Assembly (NCBI GenBank): GCA_027484315.1 | Contig: JAIXTE010000120.1 | Span: 1 to 64,000 of the forward strand | Reading direction: 5' to 3' | Length of the DNA: 64,000 nucleotides | From: Burkholderiales bacterium | GTDB lineage: Bacteria > Pseudomonadota > Gammaproteobacteria > Burkholderiales > Burkholderiaceae_B | Shown: piece after piece, positions 44,780-54,100 of the stretch | How the letters are laid out: each line of letters begins with the position of its first letter | How positions within the stretch are numbered: position 1 is the stretch's first letter | Notes under the pieces: model-generated | The model's input: the letters and a program-made list of their open reading frames with translations, nothing else | Database searches by the model: none | What the model was told of the DNA's origin: nothing | Translations under genes and position numbers: made by a program

Positions 44780-45588
44780 CTGAACCCCTGAACGACCTGA
44801 GACCACAACAGGCTCAAATGTTAGCACTGGATGCGTGGCTTAGAACGCCTGCAGGCCAGTACTTCACCAGCCGTGAACAGGCCTGGATCGACAGCGTGGT
44901 GCCCGACCTGTTCGGTTTTCGGGCCGTGCAGCTGGGCACTCGCCTGGTAGATGGTTTGAAAGAAAGCCGCATTCCCCACCGGGCATATGTGCAACAAGGC
45001 CTGGTCGCCAGCAAACCGGATGGCCTGGAGGTGGTCAGTCCGGATTGTTTCGCAGAGTTTGAGGAACTGCCATTCGAGAGCCAGTCGCTGGATATGATTG
45101 TGTTGCCCCATGTGCTGGAGTTTTCGCAAGATCCACACCAGTTACTGCGTGAAGTGGAACGGGTGTTGATGCCCGAGGGCCGCGTGGTCATCACTGGCTT
45201 CAACCCCATGTCACTGTGGGGCCTGCGCCATGCTGCATTAAAGCGTTGGGCGCCTGTATGGCCGCAGGGTTGCGAACCCATTCACTTGAGCCGTCTGAAA
45301 GACTGGTTGAAACTTCTGTCTTGTGAGCCAGAGTTTGGCCGCTTTGGTTGTTACCGATTTCCCTCCTTCACTGAAAAAGGGCTCAGCCGCATGGGCTTCA
45401 TGGAGCATGCGGGCGACAGGTGGTGGCCGGTGTGTGGTGGTGTGTACTATGTTTGCGCCGTGAAGCGGGTGCGTGGAATGCGCTTGATTGGGCCTGCGTT
45501 CAAGGACAAAAAAATGTCGGCACACCAACTGAAGCCTGTGGCCAATAAGGCCTTGAATAAAACACCTACAATAGGCGACCGTGGATAA
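44770..45588 (+). CDS. SAM-dependent methyltransferase
   Basis: The 272-residue class I methyltransferase has Asp and hydrophobic residues of motif I poorly kept, but F-E-S-Q-S-L-D-M-I-V-L-P-H-V-L-E and EVERVLMPEGRVVITGFNP are clear methyltransferase_11 motifs. The substrate is unknown. The gloB / methyltransferase / rnhA / dnaQ order is common in beta-proteobacteria. ATG 44770 overlaps the gloB start; ATG 44818 (MLALDAW) would leave room for two promoters and is a real alternative. Confidence 0.85.
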   Translation: MIPSEPLNDLRPQQAQMLALDAWLRTPAGQYFTSREQAWIDSVVPDLFGFRAVQLGTRLVDGLKESRIPHRAYVQQGLVASKPDGLEVVSPDCFAEFEELPFESQSLDMIVLPHVLEFSQDPHQLLREVERVLMPEGRVVITGFNPMSLWGLRHAALKRWAPVWPQGCEPIHLSRLKDWLKLLSCEPEFGRFGCYRFPSFTEKGLSRMGFMEHAGDRWWPVCGGVYYVCAVKRVRGMRLIGPAFKDKKMSAHQLKPVANKALNKTPTIGDRG

Positions 45589-45600
45589 GCCCGACAGGAT

Positions 45601-46071
45601 TTGATTTTGACAGAACAGAGAATTGCCAGCGTGATCATGTACGCCGATGGGGCATGCAAGGGCAACCCGGGACCCGGTGGTTGGGGTGTTTATCTGCAAT
45701 CCGGAGAGCATGCCAAAGAATTGTGCGGCGGCGAACTGAATACCACCAACAACCGCATGGAACTGACTGCCGTCATTGAAGGTTTGAACGCCTTGAAAAA
45801 ACGCTGCAGCATCGACGTGTACACCGATTCGCAGTACGTGCGCAAAGGCGTGCTGGAATGGATGCCCAAGTGGAAACTGAACGGCTGGAAAACATCGGAC
45901 AAAAAACCGGTGAAAAATTCGGATTTGTGGCAAACCCTGGATGCAGCCAGTGTGCGTCACCTGGTGCGCTGGCATTGGGTGAAAGGCCATTCCGGTAACC
46001 CCGGAAATGAAAAGGCCGATGCATTGGCCAATCAGGGTGTGGAAAAGGCCATGGCCGCGAAAGTGGACTGA
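45601..46071 (+). CDS. rnhA: Ribonuclease HI
   Basis: The 156-residue enzyme degrades the RNA strand of RNA-DNA hybrids. The four acidic residues are present in order: Asp in [17 protein letters not shown], Glu in NNRMELTA, Asp in YTDSQYV and Asp in NEKADALA. The start is TTG 45601 or TTG 45607; no ATG fits before the first strand except ATG 45637. It lies 12 bp after the methyltransferase gene and is probably cotranscribed with dnaQ. Confidence 0.94.
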   Translation: MILTEQRIASVIMYADGACKGNPGPGGWGVYLQSGEHAKELCGGELNTTNNRMELTAVIEGLNALKKRCSIDVYTDSQYVRKGVLEWMPKWKLNGWKTSDKKPVKNSDLWQTLDAASVRHLVRWHWVKGHSGNPGNEKADALANQGVEKAMAAKVD

Positions 46072-46110
46072 ACCGTGTGATGGATAGGGTAATTGAATGG
46101 TGAGTGAGCA

Positions 46111-46833
46111 ATGAGATATGTAGTACTGGACACGGAAACAACGGGCCTGGAAGTGCGTCAGGGGCACCGTATCATCGAAATTGGCTGCATTGAGGTCAAT
46201 GGCCGGCAGGTGACCGACCACCATTTCCATCAGTATGTGAATCCTGAACGTGAGGTGGACGAGGGGGCTTTCCAAGTGCACGGTATTTCAGATGACATGT
46301 TGGCCGACAAACCCAAATTCAAGCAAATTGCCAAAGATTTTCTGGACTTTGTGCAGGGTAGTACGCTGATTATTCACAATGCCTCTTTCGACATCGGTTT
46401 TCTCGACGGTGAATTGAACCGTCTGAATTTGGGCAAGATGGCGGATTACGTCGACGGGGTGATCGATTCACTCGGTATGGCCCGCGAGATGTTTCCCGGA
46501 AAGCGCAACAACCTGGACGCATTGTGTGACCGTTTGGGTGTAAACAATGCGCACCGCCAGTTGCACGGTGCCTTGCTGGACTCACAAATTCTGGCGGAAG
46601 TTTACCTGGCCATGACCCGTGGACAGGACAGCCTGGTCATAGACCTGAATGCGCAACATGATGACGATGGCGTTGAGCGTATTAAGCTGAGCGCCTTGAG
46701 TCTGCCAGAGCCAGAGCCCACAGAAGAGGAACTGGCCTTGCACCAGGCCTATCTGGCTGACATTGAAAAGGCAGCCAAGGGTCCGAGCGTGTGGAGTAAA
46801 ATCAGTCAGGCAACAGATATGCAAGCTGTGTAG
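46111..46833 (+). CDS. dnaQ: DNA polymerase III epsilon subunit (proofreading exonuclease)
   Basis: The 240-residue protein has the three DEDDh exonuclease motifs: VLDTETTGLE at the N-terminus, H-N-A-S-F-D-I-G near residue 95 and HGALLDSQILAEVY near residue 155. A linker with P-E-P-E-P-T-E-E-E leads to a short helical C-terminus that binds the alpha subunit. It removes misincorporated bases. The gene is 39 bp after rnhA and the start is ATG 46111. Confidence 0.94.
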   Translation: MRYVVLDTETTGLEVRQGHRIIEIGCIEVNGRQVTDHHFHQYVNPEREVDEGAFQVHGISDDMLADKPKFKQIAKDFLDFVQGSTLIIHNASFDIGFLDGELNRLNLGKMADYVDGVIDSLGMAREMFPGKRNNLDALCDRLGVNNAHRQLHGALLDSQILAEVYLAMTRGQDSLVIDLNAQHDDDGVERIKLSALSLPEPEPTEEELALHQAYLADIEKAAKGPSVWSKISQATDMQAV

Positions 46834-46940
46834 TCAATCAACACCAGGGGGCAGGGGTTCGCAAACCTCCATGTGGGTTGTCCCCACTCGTGCAATAGTT
46901 TGTTACCATCGATTCGGTCTGCTCCCACCATGGTGAATGT

Positions 46941-48680
46941 GTGTCTGAATCTACCGACTTGCCATTGATCGAGCTGAGTTACGCTGTGGCGCTTCTTTCA
47001 AGGAAGCTTGAAATTCAGCCAGCAGAAGCAGAGCAGTTGATTCGCCTGGCCAAGCTGACCCAACTGAATCGGGGCGACACCTTGTTTCGCCAAGGTGATT
47101 CAAGTCAGCAGTTCTACATGCTGTTGCAAGGGCAGTTAAAGGGCCAGCGGATTCGGCCTGATGGTTATCTCGACCTGACGCTTTCCTTTTTTCCCGGTGA
47201 AATGATTGGTGAACTTGGTTTTTTTGACCAAGCTGCGCGCACCCTTACCATATCTGCCCGGCGTGACAGCATTCTGCTGGAAATTGACCAAGCGGCCCTT
47301 GAACAATTTGGCGAGTTTAGCCGTTCGGTTTATCACCACCTGATTCGCATGCTGGTATCCCGTTTCAAGCGCGAATTGGGTTACAGCGGTCCTTTGAAGC
47401 AGCATCAGTTCATTCTGTTTCAATCACTCATCAGGCCGGAAGGTTTCAGCCAACAGGCTGTTGAAGGTTTTCAGTCCGCCATGGCCCGCCACTGCGAATT
47501 GCGACGCTGGAAAAGTTTGAGCGACATCCCCAAAACTACACCTGCCGCCTTGGCCAGTCGGGTGGTTGAAATGATCGAGCCTCAGCCCCTTGAAACCTTG
47601 GACGACCGCCTTGTCGAAGAACTGGACTGCATGGTGGTGATGATCTGCGCCAGCACCTTGGGCGACTCTCACAGCTGTGGTTTGCTGAAATCGCAACTGA
47701 AGTCGGCTGATGATGATTTGCCCGTTTGGTTGGTTTTGGTTCATGAGGCTGCGTGGGTTGAACAGGCCGTGGCAGAACGCATTCGAGATACCTTTGGTAC
47801 AGGATTCCGCCTGTTGCACATTCGGCGAGGCCACCATGCCGACAACGCCCGTGCTGTGCGCCATGTTCTCGGTTTGACTTTGGGCCTTGTGTTGGGGGGC
47901 GGTGGTGCACGAGGCTTCGCACACGCCGGTTTCTTTCAGGCGCTTGAGGAGGCTGGAGTTGTGGTTGATACCGTGGGGGGCACATCCATGGGCGCTTTGG
48001 TAGGTGCCTTGATTTCATCGGGTCGCACATCGCTTGAGGTCAACACGGCACTTGCAACGAGTTTCAAAAAGGGTCTGCCCTTCAAATTGAAGGATTACTG
48101 GATTCCAAAACACGGATTTGTCAAAAGCAAAGCCGTGGACGAGGTGTATCGCAATGCTTTTGGTGAACTGTTGATCGAAGATCAGCCCATTCCGTTTTTT
48201 GCGGTCAGTTGCAATCTGACTACTGGCAATCAGTTTTTGTTCGAGCAGGGGCCAATGTGGAAAGCCGTTCGCGCCAGCACGTCCATTCCGGTGTTTTTTG
48301 AGCCTTTCATGGCTGGTCGACAGGTGATGGTGGATGGTGCGCTGGTCAACAATGTGCCGGTCGACTGCATGCGTGCGAAAGGTGCGCGGAAAATTCTCAC
48401 TGTCGATGTTGGGCAGGAAGAGGACATTACTGCTCACATGCTCGATGACAGCAGCGTGCAGATGCCCACCATGATGAAGTCCCTGATGCGGGTTATCGAA
48501 CTTGGCGGAATTGAAAAATCACGGCAGGCCCGTGTGATCAGTGATCTGTATGTGCAGCCGGCCATCGAAAAAATCGGTCTGATGGAGTTCGAGCGGCGCG
48601 AAGAGATCATTGCTTTGGGGTATGAAGCCGGGTCGAAGGCAATACCGGATATACTGACCATGCTTCAGAACAATACATAA
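46941..48680 (+). CDS. Patatin-like phospholipase with cyclic-nucleotide-binding domain (NTE type)
   Basis: The 579-residue protein begins with a CRP-like cNMP-binding domain (about residues 15-145; F-R-Q-G-D-S-S-Q-Q-F-Y, G-E-M-I-G-E-L-G-F-F-D), then a linker, then a patatin domain with GGGGARGFAHAG, the nucleophile Ser349 in GGTSMG and Asp465 in VDGALVNN. This architecture matches bacterial neuropathy-target-esterase homologues. Whether cAMP regulates the lipase is not known for most members. GTG 46941 is the start. The cAMP phosphodiesterase gene follows 30 bp later. Confidence 0.9.
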   Translation: MSESTDLPLIELSYAVALLSRKLEIQPAEAEQLIRLAKLTQLNRGDTLFRQGDSSQQFYMLLQGQLKGQRIRPDGYLDLTLSFFPGEMIGELGFFDQAARTLTISARRDSILLEIDQAALEQFGEFSRSVYHHLIRMLVSRFKRELGYSGPLKQHQFILFQSLIRPEGFSQQAVEGFQSAMARHCELRRWKSLSDIPKTTPAALASRVVEMIEPQPLETLDDRLVEELDCMVVMICASTLGDSHSCGLLKSQLKSADDDLPVWLVLVHEAAWVEQAVAERIRDTFGTGFRLLHIRRGHHADNARAVRHVLGLTLGLVLGGGGARGFAHAGFFQALEEAGVVVDTVGGTSMGALVGALISSGRTSLEVNTALATSFKKGLPFKLKDYWIPKHGFVKSKAVDEVYRNAFGELLIEDQPIPFFAVSCNLTTGNQFLFEQGPMWKAVRASTSIPVFFEPFMAGRQVMVDGALVNNVPVDCMRAKGARKILTVDVGQEEDITAHMLDDSSVQMPTMMKSLMRVIELGGIEKSRQARVISDLYVQPAIEKIGLMEFERREEIIALGYEAGSKAIPDILTMLQNNT

Positions 48681-48710
48681 CAATGCAGTCGTCATACTTG
48701 CGAGGCTTTG

Positions 48711-49490
48711 ATGCAAAAACACTCTACTGTAGAGGTGTTGGGTTGCAGCGGCAGTATCGGTATTCCCAGGCAAGGAACGACTTGCTTCCTGATTGACAAT
48801 GACATTCTGATTGACGCGGGCACCGGCCTGTGTGAACTGGATTTTTCTCGCCTCGAACAAATCGAGCATGTCTTCATCACTCATTCCCATCTTGATCACA
48901 TCTGTGGTCTCCCATTTCTCATTGATACCGTTGGTGTAGGGCGTGCAAAGCCATTAAAGGTTTATGCCACCCTCCCCACAATCAGGGCCTTGCAGCAGCA
49001 TATTTTTAATGAGGAAATATGGCCTGACTTCTCAAAAATTCCAAATGCAGAAAATGCAGTAATGGAGTATGTTGAGATCAAGCCCGAAGAAGAGCTGATT
49101 TTGGGCGAACGCCGGATTACTACGGTGGATGTTGACCACACGGTGCCCGCTGTGGGTGTGTTTCTGTTCACGCCCACCGGGGGTTGGTGCTTTTCGGGTG
49201 ATACCCATCAGACAGACCGGTTGTTTGAACTTATCAACCAGTCTAAAAAAGTAGATTATTTCTTCATTGAGGCTGCTTTTCCTGATCAGGAAAAATGGCT
49301 TGCCGATTTGGCAAAACACCTGTGCCCCAGTTTGTTGTTCGGGGAGCTTCAAAAATTAAATGCAGCATGTGAAATCTGGATTAGCCACCTGAAACCAAGG
49401 GAAATTCACCAGATTAAAAAGGAACTACAGCAGTATCCTGGAAGCCAGCCGCTGCATATTCTCTCGGCCGGAATGATTTTTAACATCTAA
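48711..49490 (+). CDS. Class II cAMP phosphodiesterase-like metallo-hydrolase
   Basis: The 259-residue protein starts like class II 3',5'-cyclic-nucleotide phosphodiesterases (VEVLGCSGSIG), with the metal motif THSHLDHICGLPF, a distal His in D-V-D-H-T-V-P, S-G-D-T-H-Q-T-D and I-S-H-L-K-P. It would hydrolyse cAMP to AMP. The neighbours, a cNMP-binding lipase upstream and an adenylate cyclase later in the same run of genes, favour cAMP as substrate. ATG 48711 is used; TTG 48708 is one codon longer. TpsB starts 19 bp downstream. Confidence 0.85.
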   Translation: MQKHSTVEVLGCSGSIGIPRQGTTCFLIDNDILIDAGTGLCELDFSRLEQIEHVFITHSHLDHICGLPFLIDTVGVGRAKPLKVYATLPTIRALQQHIFNEEIWPDFSKIPNAENAVMEYVEIKPEEELILGERRITTVDVDHTVPAVGVFLFTPTGGWCFSGDTHQTDRLFELINQSKKVDYFFIEAAFPDQEKWLADLAKHLCPSLLFGELQKLNAACEIWISHLKPREIHQIKKELQQYPGSQPLHILSAGMIFNI

Positions 49491-49509
49491 TCGGTTGTAC
49501 CCATAATTT

Positions 49510-51150
49510 ATGAAACTCAAGCTTTCCGCAGTCGCTTGTGCAGTACTGCTGTTGGTCAACGCACCCTTGCGCCCAGCCTATGCTCAATCCATTTCTCCGG
49601 AAACACCGCCAGGTGCTTCGGGAGGGGAGAGTTACCAAGAGCCCAGCTTCAATGTGTCGGGTTTTGATGTGGTTGGGCCTGAATTGGTGCCGCGTGATCA
49701 GGTCATGTCTGTCCTGAACGGATTCGCAGGCCGTGAAATCACTTTTTCAGATTTGCGTTCTGCCACGACCGCGGTGGAACAGCTTCATGCGCTGGCGGGC
49801 TTTGAAGTGGTGCGGGTTTTGATCCCGGAACAGGAAATTCAACCAGGAGAAAAGCTCAAGCTGCAAATTGTAGATGCCCGGCTTGATGTCGTTACCGTGG
49901 CTGGCAATGATTACTTCACGGCCGAGTCCATTCAGCAAAGCCTGGTTGTGTTGCAGCCCGGTGCCTTGATCAACACGGTGGAAATGGACAAAAACCTTCG
50001 CCTGGTCAATGACAACCCGGCGAAGATCGTCCGGGTTCGCCTGGAGCCCAGCGACAAGCCAGGGTTGGTGGATGCGAAAGTACAGGTTGCTGATCAGAAT
50101 CCTTTGGCCGCCTATGTCACGCTCGACAACTCGGGCACCAATGCAACCGGTGACTTCCGCATGGGTGTGGCCCTGCAACACAACGATGCTTTCAAGAAAG
50201 GGCACATGGCGTCGTTTCAGTATGTGACCTCACCCGGCCGTTGGTCAGATGTTGAAGTATTTGGCCTGAATTACAAAATTCCTTTTTATTCGCAGAATTC
50301 ATTGCTGGAATTGGCCTACAGCGATTCCAACGTGGATGCAGGTACCTTGAGCGTGGGCGCAGGGTCAGTGTCAGTGGCTGGCGCAGGTACTACAGCAGCG
50401 GTACGCTGGGTCAAGCTGCTGGAGCGACTTGCCGGTTTCGATCAAAGGGTGACGTTTTCGCATGAGATCAAACAGTTTGTCAGCCAGGTTCAGTTGAACG
50501 GGTTTGGGCCCAGCCTGGTCCCTGCTCTGGAAAGTCGGCCTGTTGGTGTGTCCTATTCACTGTCTGAAGCGCAGGACTCCCGGCAGCGCGCGTTTCAGCT
50601 TGCCTATTTCAAGAATTATGTCACGGGTGGCAACAACTCCACTGCTCAGTACCAAATGACCAATGCGGCAGCCAGGGCAAATTTTGATGTTCTTCGAGCC
50701 AATGCCAGCTGGTCCGAGCAAGTGGCGCCTGGTTGGCGTTTGACCGCACAGCTGGATGCGCAACACACTGATTATTCATTGATACCGGGCGAACAGTTTG
50801 GTGCTGGCGGCGTGTATTCGGTTCGTGGTTTTGAGGAACGTGTTATTTCAGGGGATCGCGGGTTTCGCCAGTCACTTGAATTGATGGGTCCGAATGTAGC
50901 CAAAACTTTGGCGGGTTTTTTGGAGCGCTTTCAATTTGTCGGTTTCGTGGATGCCGCGCAATTGAAGTTCAACAACCCCGTGGCAGGTAACCCTGTCGAG
51001 CCCCATTTGATGTCGTATGGGCTGGGGGCAAGGTTTGCCTTTTCGCCCAAGCACCAGTTTCGCGTTGACCTGGCCAAAGTGGTTTCAGGCGTGCCCATTC
51101 AACCCCATGGTGACCTGATGTTGCACGTCAGCTTCGCCACCTCTCTGTAA
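49510..51150 (+). CDS. ShlB/FhaC-type two-partner secretion transporter (TpsB)
   Basis: The 546-residue protein has a signal peptide (MKLKLSAVACAVLLLV, to A-Y-A-Q), two POTRA domains (about residues 50-190; F-N-V-S-G-F-D-V-V-G and V-V-T-V-A-G-N-D-Y-F), and a C-terminal 16-strand barrel ending in H-V-S-F-A-T-S-L. The VRGF motif of the plug loop (V-Y-S-V-R-G-F-E) is present. It exports its partner TpsA across the outer membrane. The TpsA gene begins 11 bp downstream. Confidence 0.93.
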   Translation: MKLKLSAVACAVLLLVNAPLRPAYAQSISPETPPGASGGESYQEPSFNVSGFDVVGPELVPRDQVMSVLNGFAGREITFSDLRSATTAVEQLHALAGFEVVRVLIPEQEIQPGEKLKLQIVDARLDVVTVAGNDYFTAESIQQSLVVLQPGALINTVEMDKNLRLVNDNPAKIVRVRLEPSDKPGLVDAKVQVADQNPLAAYVTLDNSGTNATGDFRMGVALQHNDAFKKGHMASFQYVTSPGRWSDVEVFGLNYKIPFYSQNSLLELAYSDSNVDAGTLSVGAGSVSVAGAGTTAAVRWVKLLERLAGFDQRVTFSHEIKQFVSQVQLNGFGPSLVPALESRPVGVSYSLSEAQDSRQRAFQLAYFKNYVTGGNNSTAQYQMTNAAARANFDVLRANASWSEQVAPGWRLTAQLDAQHTDYSLIPGEQFGAGGVYSVRGFEERVISGDRGFRQSLELMGPNVAKTLAGFLERFQFVGFVDAAQLKFNNPVAGNPVEPHLMSYGLGARFAFSPKHQFRVDLAKVVSGVPIQPHGDLMLHVSFATSL

Positions 51151-51161
51151 GGAAAGACAGC

Positions 51162-54100
51162 ATGAATATGAACCGTCTTTCACACAGCACGGCTGGTTTC
51201 CAGTTTCGCCGCAAAGCCGTGGCTTTTGGTGTGGCCTTGGCCATTGCCAGCCCTGTCTATGCAAACCCCACAGGCCTGTCCGTGGTTGCCGGGCAAGCCA
51301 CTTCGCAAGCCATCGGCAATTTGATGCAAATTACCAATACGCCAGGTGCAATATTGAACTGGCAGCAGTTCAATATCGATGTGGGGCAAACCACCCAATT
51401 CATTCAGCAAAATGCGGCAAGTCAGGTTTTCAACCGGGTTACCGGTGGTGATGTATCCCAAATTCTGGGTTCATTGCAAAGCAATGGGCAGGTTTTTTTG
51501 ATCAACCCGGCTGGCGTGTTTTTTGGTCAGGGTGCGGTTATTGATACGGCCGGTTTTCTGGCCAGCACACTGGCGGCTTCTGACACCGATTTGCTGAATG
51601 GTCACCTGCGTTTCAAGGATGCAAACGGCAATGCTGGTTCAATTGTCAACCAGGGCAAATTGACTACGCATTCTGGCGGTTCGATTGTACTGTTGGCACC
51701 GAGTATCGAAAACAGTGGAGTTATTCACGCGGACGGTGAAGTGCTGTTGGCTGCGGGTCACAGTGTCACGATTGTCGATTTGAAGCACCCCACCATTGGC
51801 CTCACTGTTGTTGTGAAAGACGGTGAGCAGGCTGTGAACCTGGGTCAGATCGTCAGCAAAAATGCGTCCGTGTTTTCACACCTGGTGAAAAACAGTGGAA
51901 TTGTAGAAGCCACTGGCGCGCAAGTTGGGAAGGGGGGTGTGATCCGCTTTGTTGCCCAAGGTGATGCGATTGCAGGTGGTCAGATCAAGGCGGACAGCGC
52001 TGATGGAAAAGGTGGTGAAATTGATATCACCGGCAAGCGTGTTGCGGTACTGAGCGGCGCACACATTTCTGCTGATGGTGCAACAGGCGGTGGAACCGTG
52101 CATGTGGGTGGCGGCTGGAAAGGTCAGGATGAAAGCATTGCCAATTCCAAGCAAACCGTGGTTCAAGCCAATACCCTGATATCGGCCAATGCCACGCAAA
52201 ATGGCGATGGCGGTGAAGTGGTGGTTTGGGCTGACGGTAGCACTGTGGTGAATTCCGAGGTACAAGCCAAAGGTGGCGCGCAAAGCGGAAACGGTGGTCG
52301 TGTTGAAACGTCGGGCAAGCAGGCGCTGGCAGTCAATGTAGCAGCCAATACGTCAGCACCCAAAGGGCAGTCGGGGCTTTGGCTGATCGACCCGGCCAAC
52401 CTCACCATCGTGGATGAAATTCCTTCTGGGGAAAATAACCTTGGCAACACATCCAGCGGCCCGGTTTTTTCAACCGATGACATTTCAGCCTCGTTTTCTC
52501 CGACCGACTCATTCTTGTTGGCCAGCACCGTGGTGTCGGGGCTCGAGAGCAACGGCTCTGTAGAAATTTATACCTCGGGTACACAATCTGGTGATGGCAA
52601 TTTGACCATTGATGCCGCGGTGCTGATCGACCAAAACCTCGGCCAGATATCCTTCAATCCAAGGCTGTTACTGGAGGCCAAGGGATCAATCAATATCAAT
52701 GCAGAAGTAGGCTTGATGCCAGGTCAAACGGCATTTGACGGTTTCGATCTAGTGATGAGTTATGACATTGCGAAACCTGTGTACATTGACGCGCCTTTGT
52801 ATTTGGGCAACAACGGCAACCTGACTTTGGCACCCTATCAAGTGCCTGAAGGCAGCCAGCTTCCGATCAATACGCCTGGGGAGCTTCCGCTGGATGGCGT
52901 GAATTTTTTATCCGGCATGAACATTGAAGGTTCCAGCGAGCCTTTGGTCTTGAACCGAATCAATGTCAGCACAGCGGTGGCCACTGATCCTTTTGGTCAA
53001 GGTCAGGAACCCTTGTTTGTTGATCCGGCCAATCCGGTCAAATTGAACGTGTTGGGCGCGAACCTGAAGGTCAATCACATCAATGCATTTGAAACTTTGA
53101 CTTCACCAGCAAGTGAAGTACGTGTTGGAACGGACAACCGTGTTTCACTTGCACCGGTACAAGGCCAACTGGCCTACAACATCTTGGAGGCAAAATCCTT
53201 GACGGTTGACGCTGACAGCGCAGTGTCAACATTCACCCGTGTTATGCCCAACGGCAATTCGACTGAAATCAGTCCAAGTACTTTTCTGGACAAGCTGCAG
53301 ACCAGTGGAACGGTTGCTCTGAACGGCGGTTTCAGCAGCATCACCGACGTGCTGGTGGATGCTGGAACACTCACATTTGGTAACAACGCCGAGGTGACCC
53401 TGGTCTCTTCGAATAGCCACCTCGTACAAAACATCACCGCAGAGTCAGGCAGTACCATCAATCTTGATGGTGCCAACATGCAGTATGGACACGCCAGTTT
53501 GAATGGAACATTCAATGTGATGGCTGCGAACAATGGGGGTGGTTTTTTCCTTGATGGCGTGGACACGGATTTGAATGGCTCGATCAACATCGGCTCAGGT
53601 TCCAATTTCGTGTATTTGCAATCGTTGGGCATGACTGCTGGTTCTGAAATTCAGGTGGGCTCAGGAAGCATGCTTGCACTGGGGCGGGCGTTCAGTTCCT
53701 CCTTGGGGCCCGTGGATGTGACGCCTAAATTGGAAGGCGGCATGTTGTCCAGTACCAATGGCCAGTTTGTTGCGCAGCAGGGTGCCAGAATTGTGCTGAA
53801 CGGTGCTGCATCACCGCTCGCTTCCAACCCGCCGCCCATTCAGGCTGCTCAAAGCGTGACTGATCCCGTTTTTGGTGGGGCAAGGCTGGATGTCACAGGG
53901 TTGGATGGCAGACTTGATGCCCCGATCATCATCGAGTCAAACGGTTTCGCAAATGCCATCTCCACATTCTCAGAGAATTCCGATTTCAGGTCGGAGTCGG
54001 GTTTTACACCCATTGAAACTCTGGTCATTCAGGCTGCCGACATTCGCGTGAATTCAGGTGGTGAAGGGCAGGCATTGCGCATCGGGGAGTTTGTCAGTTC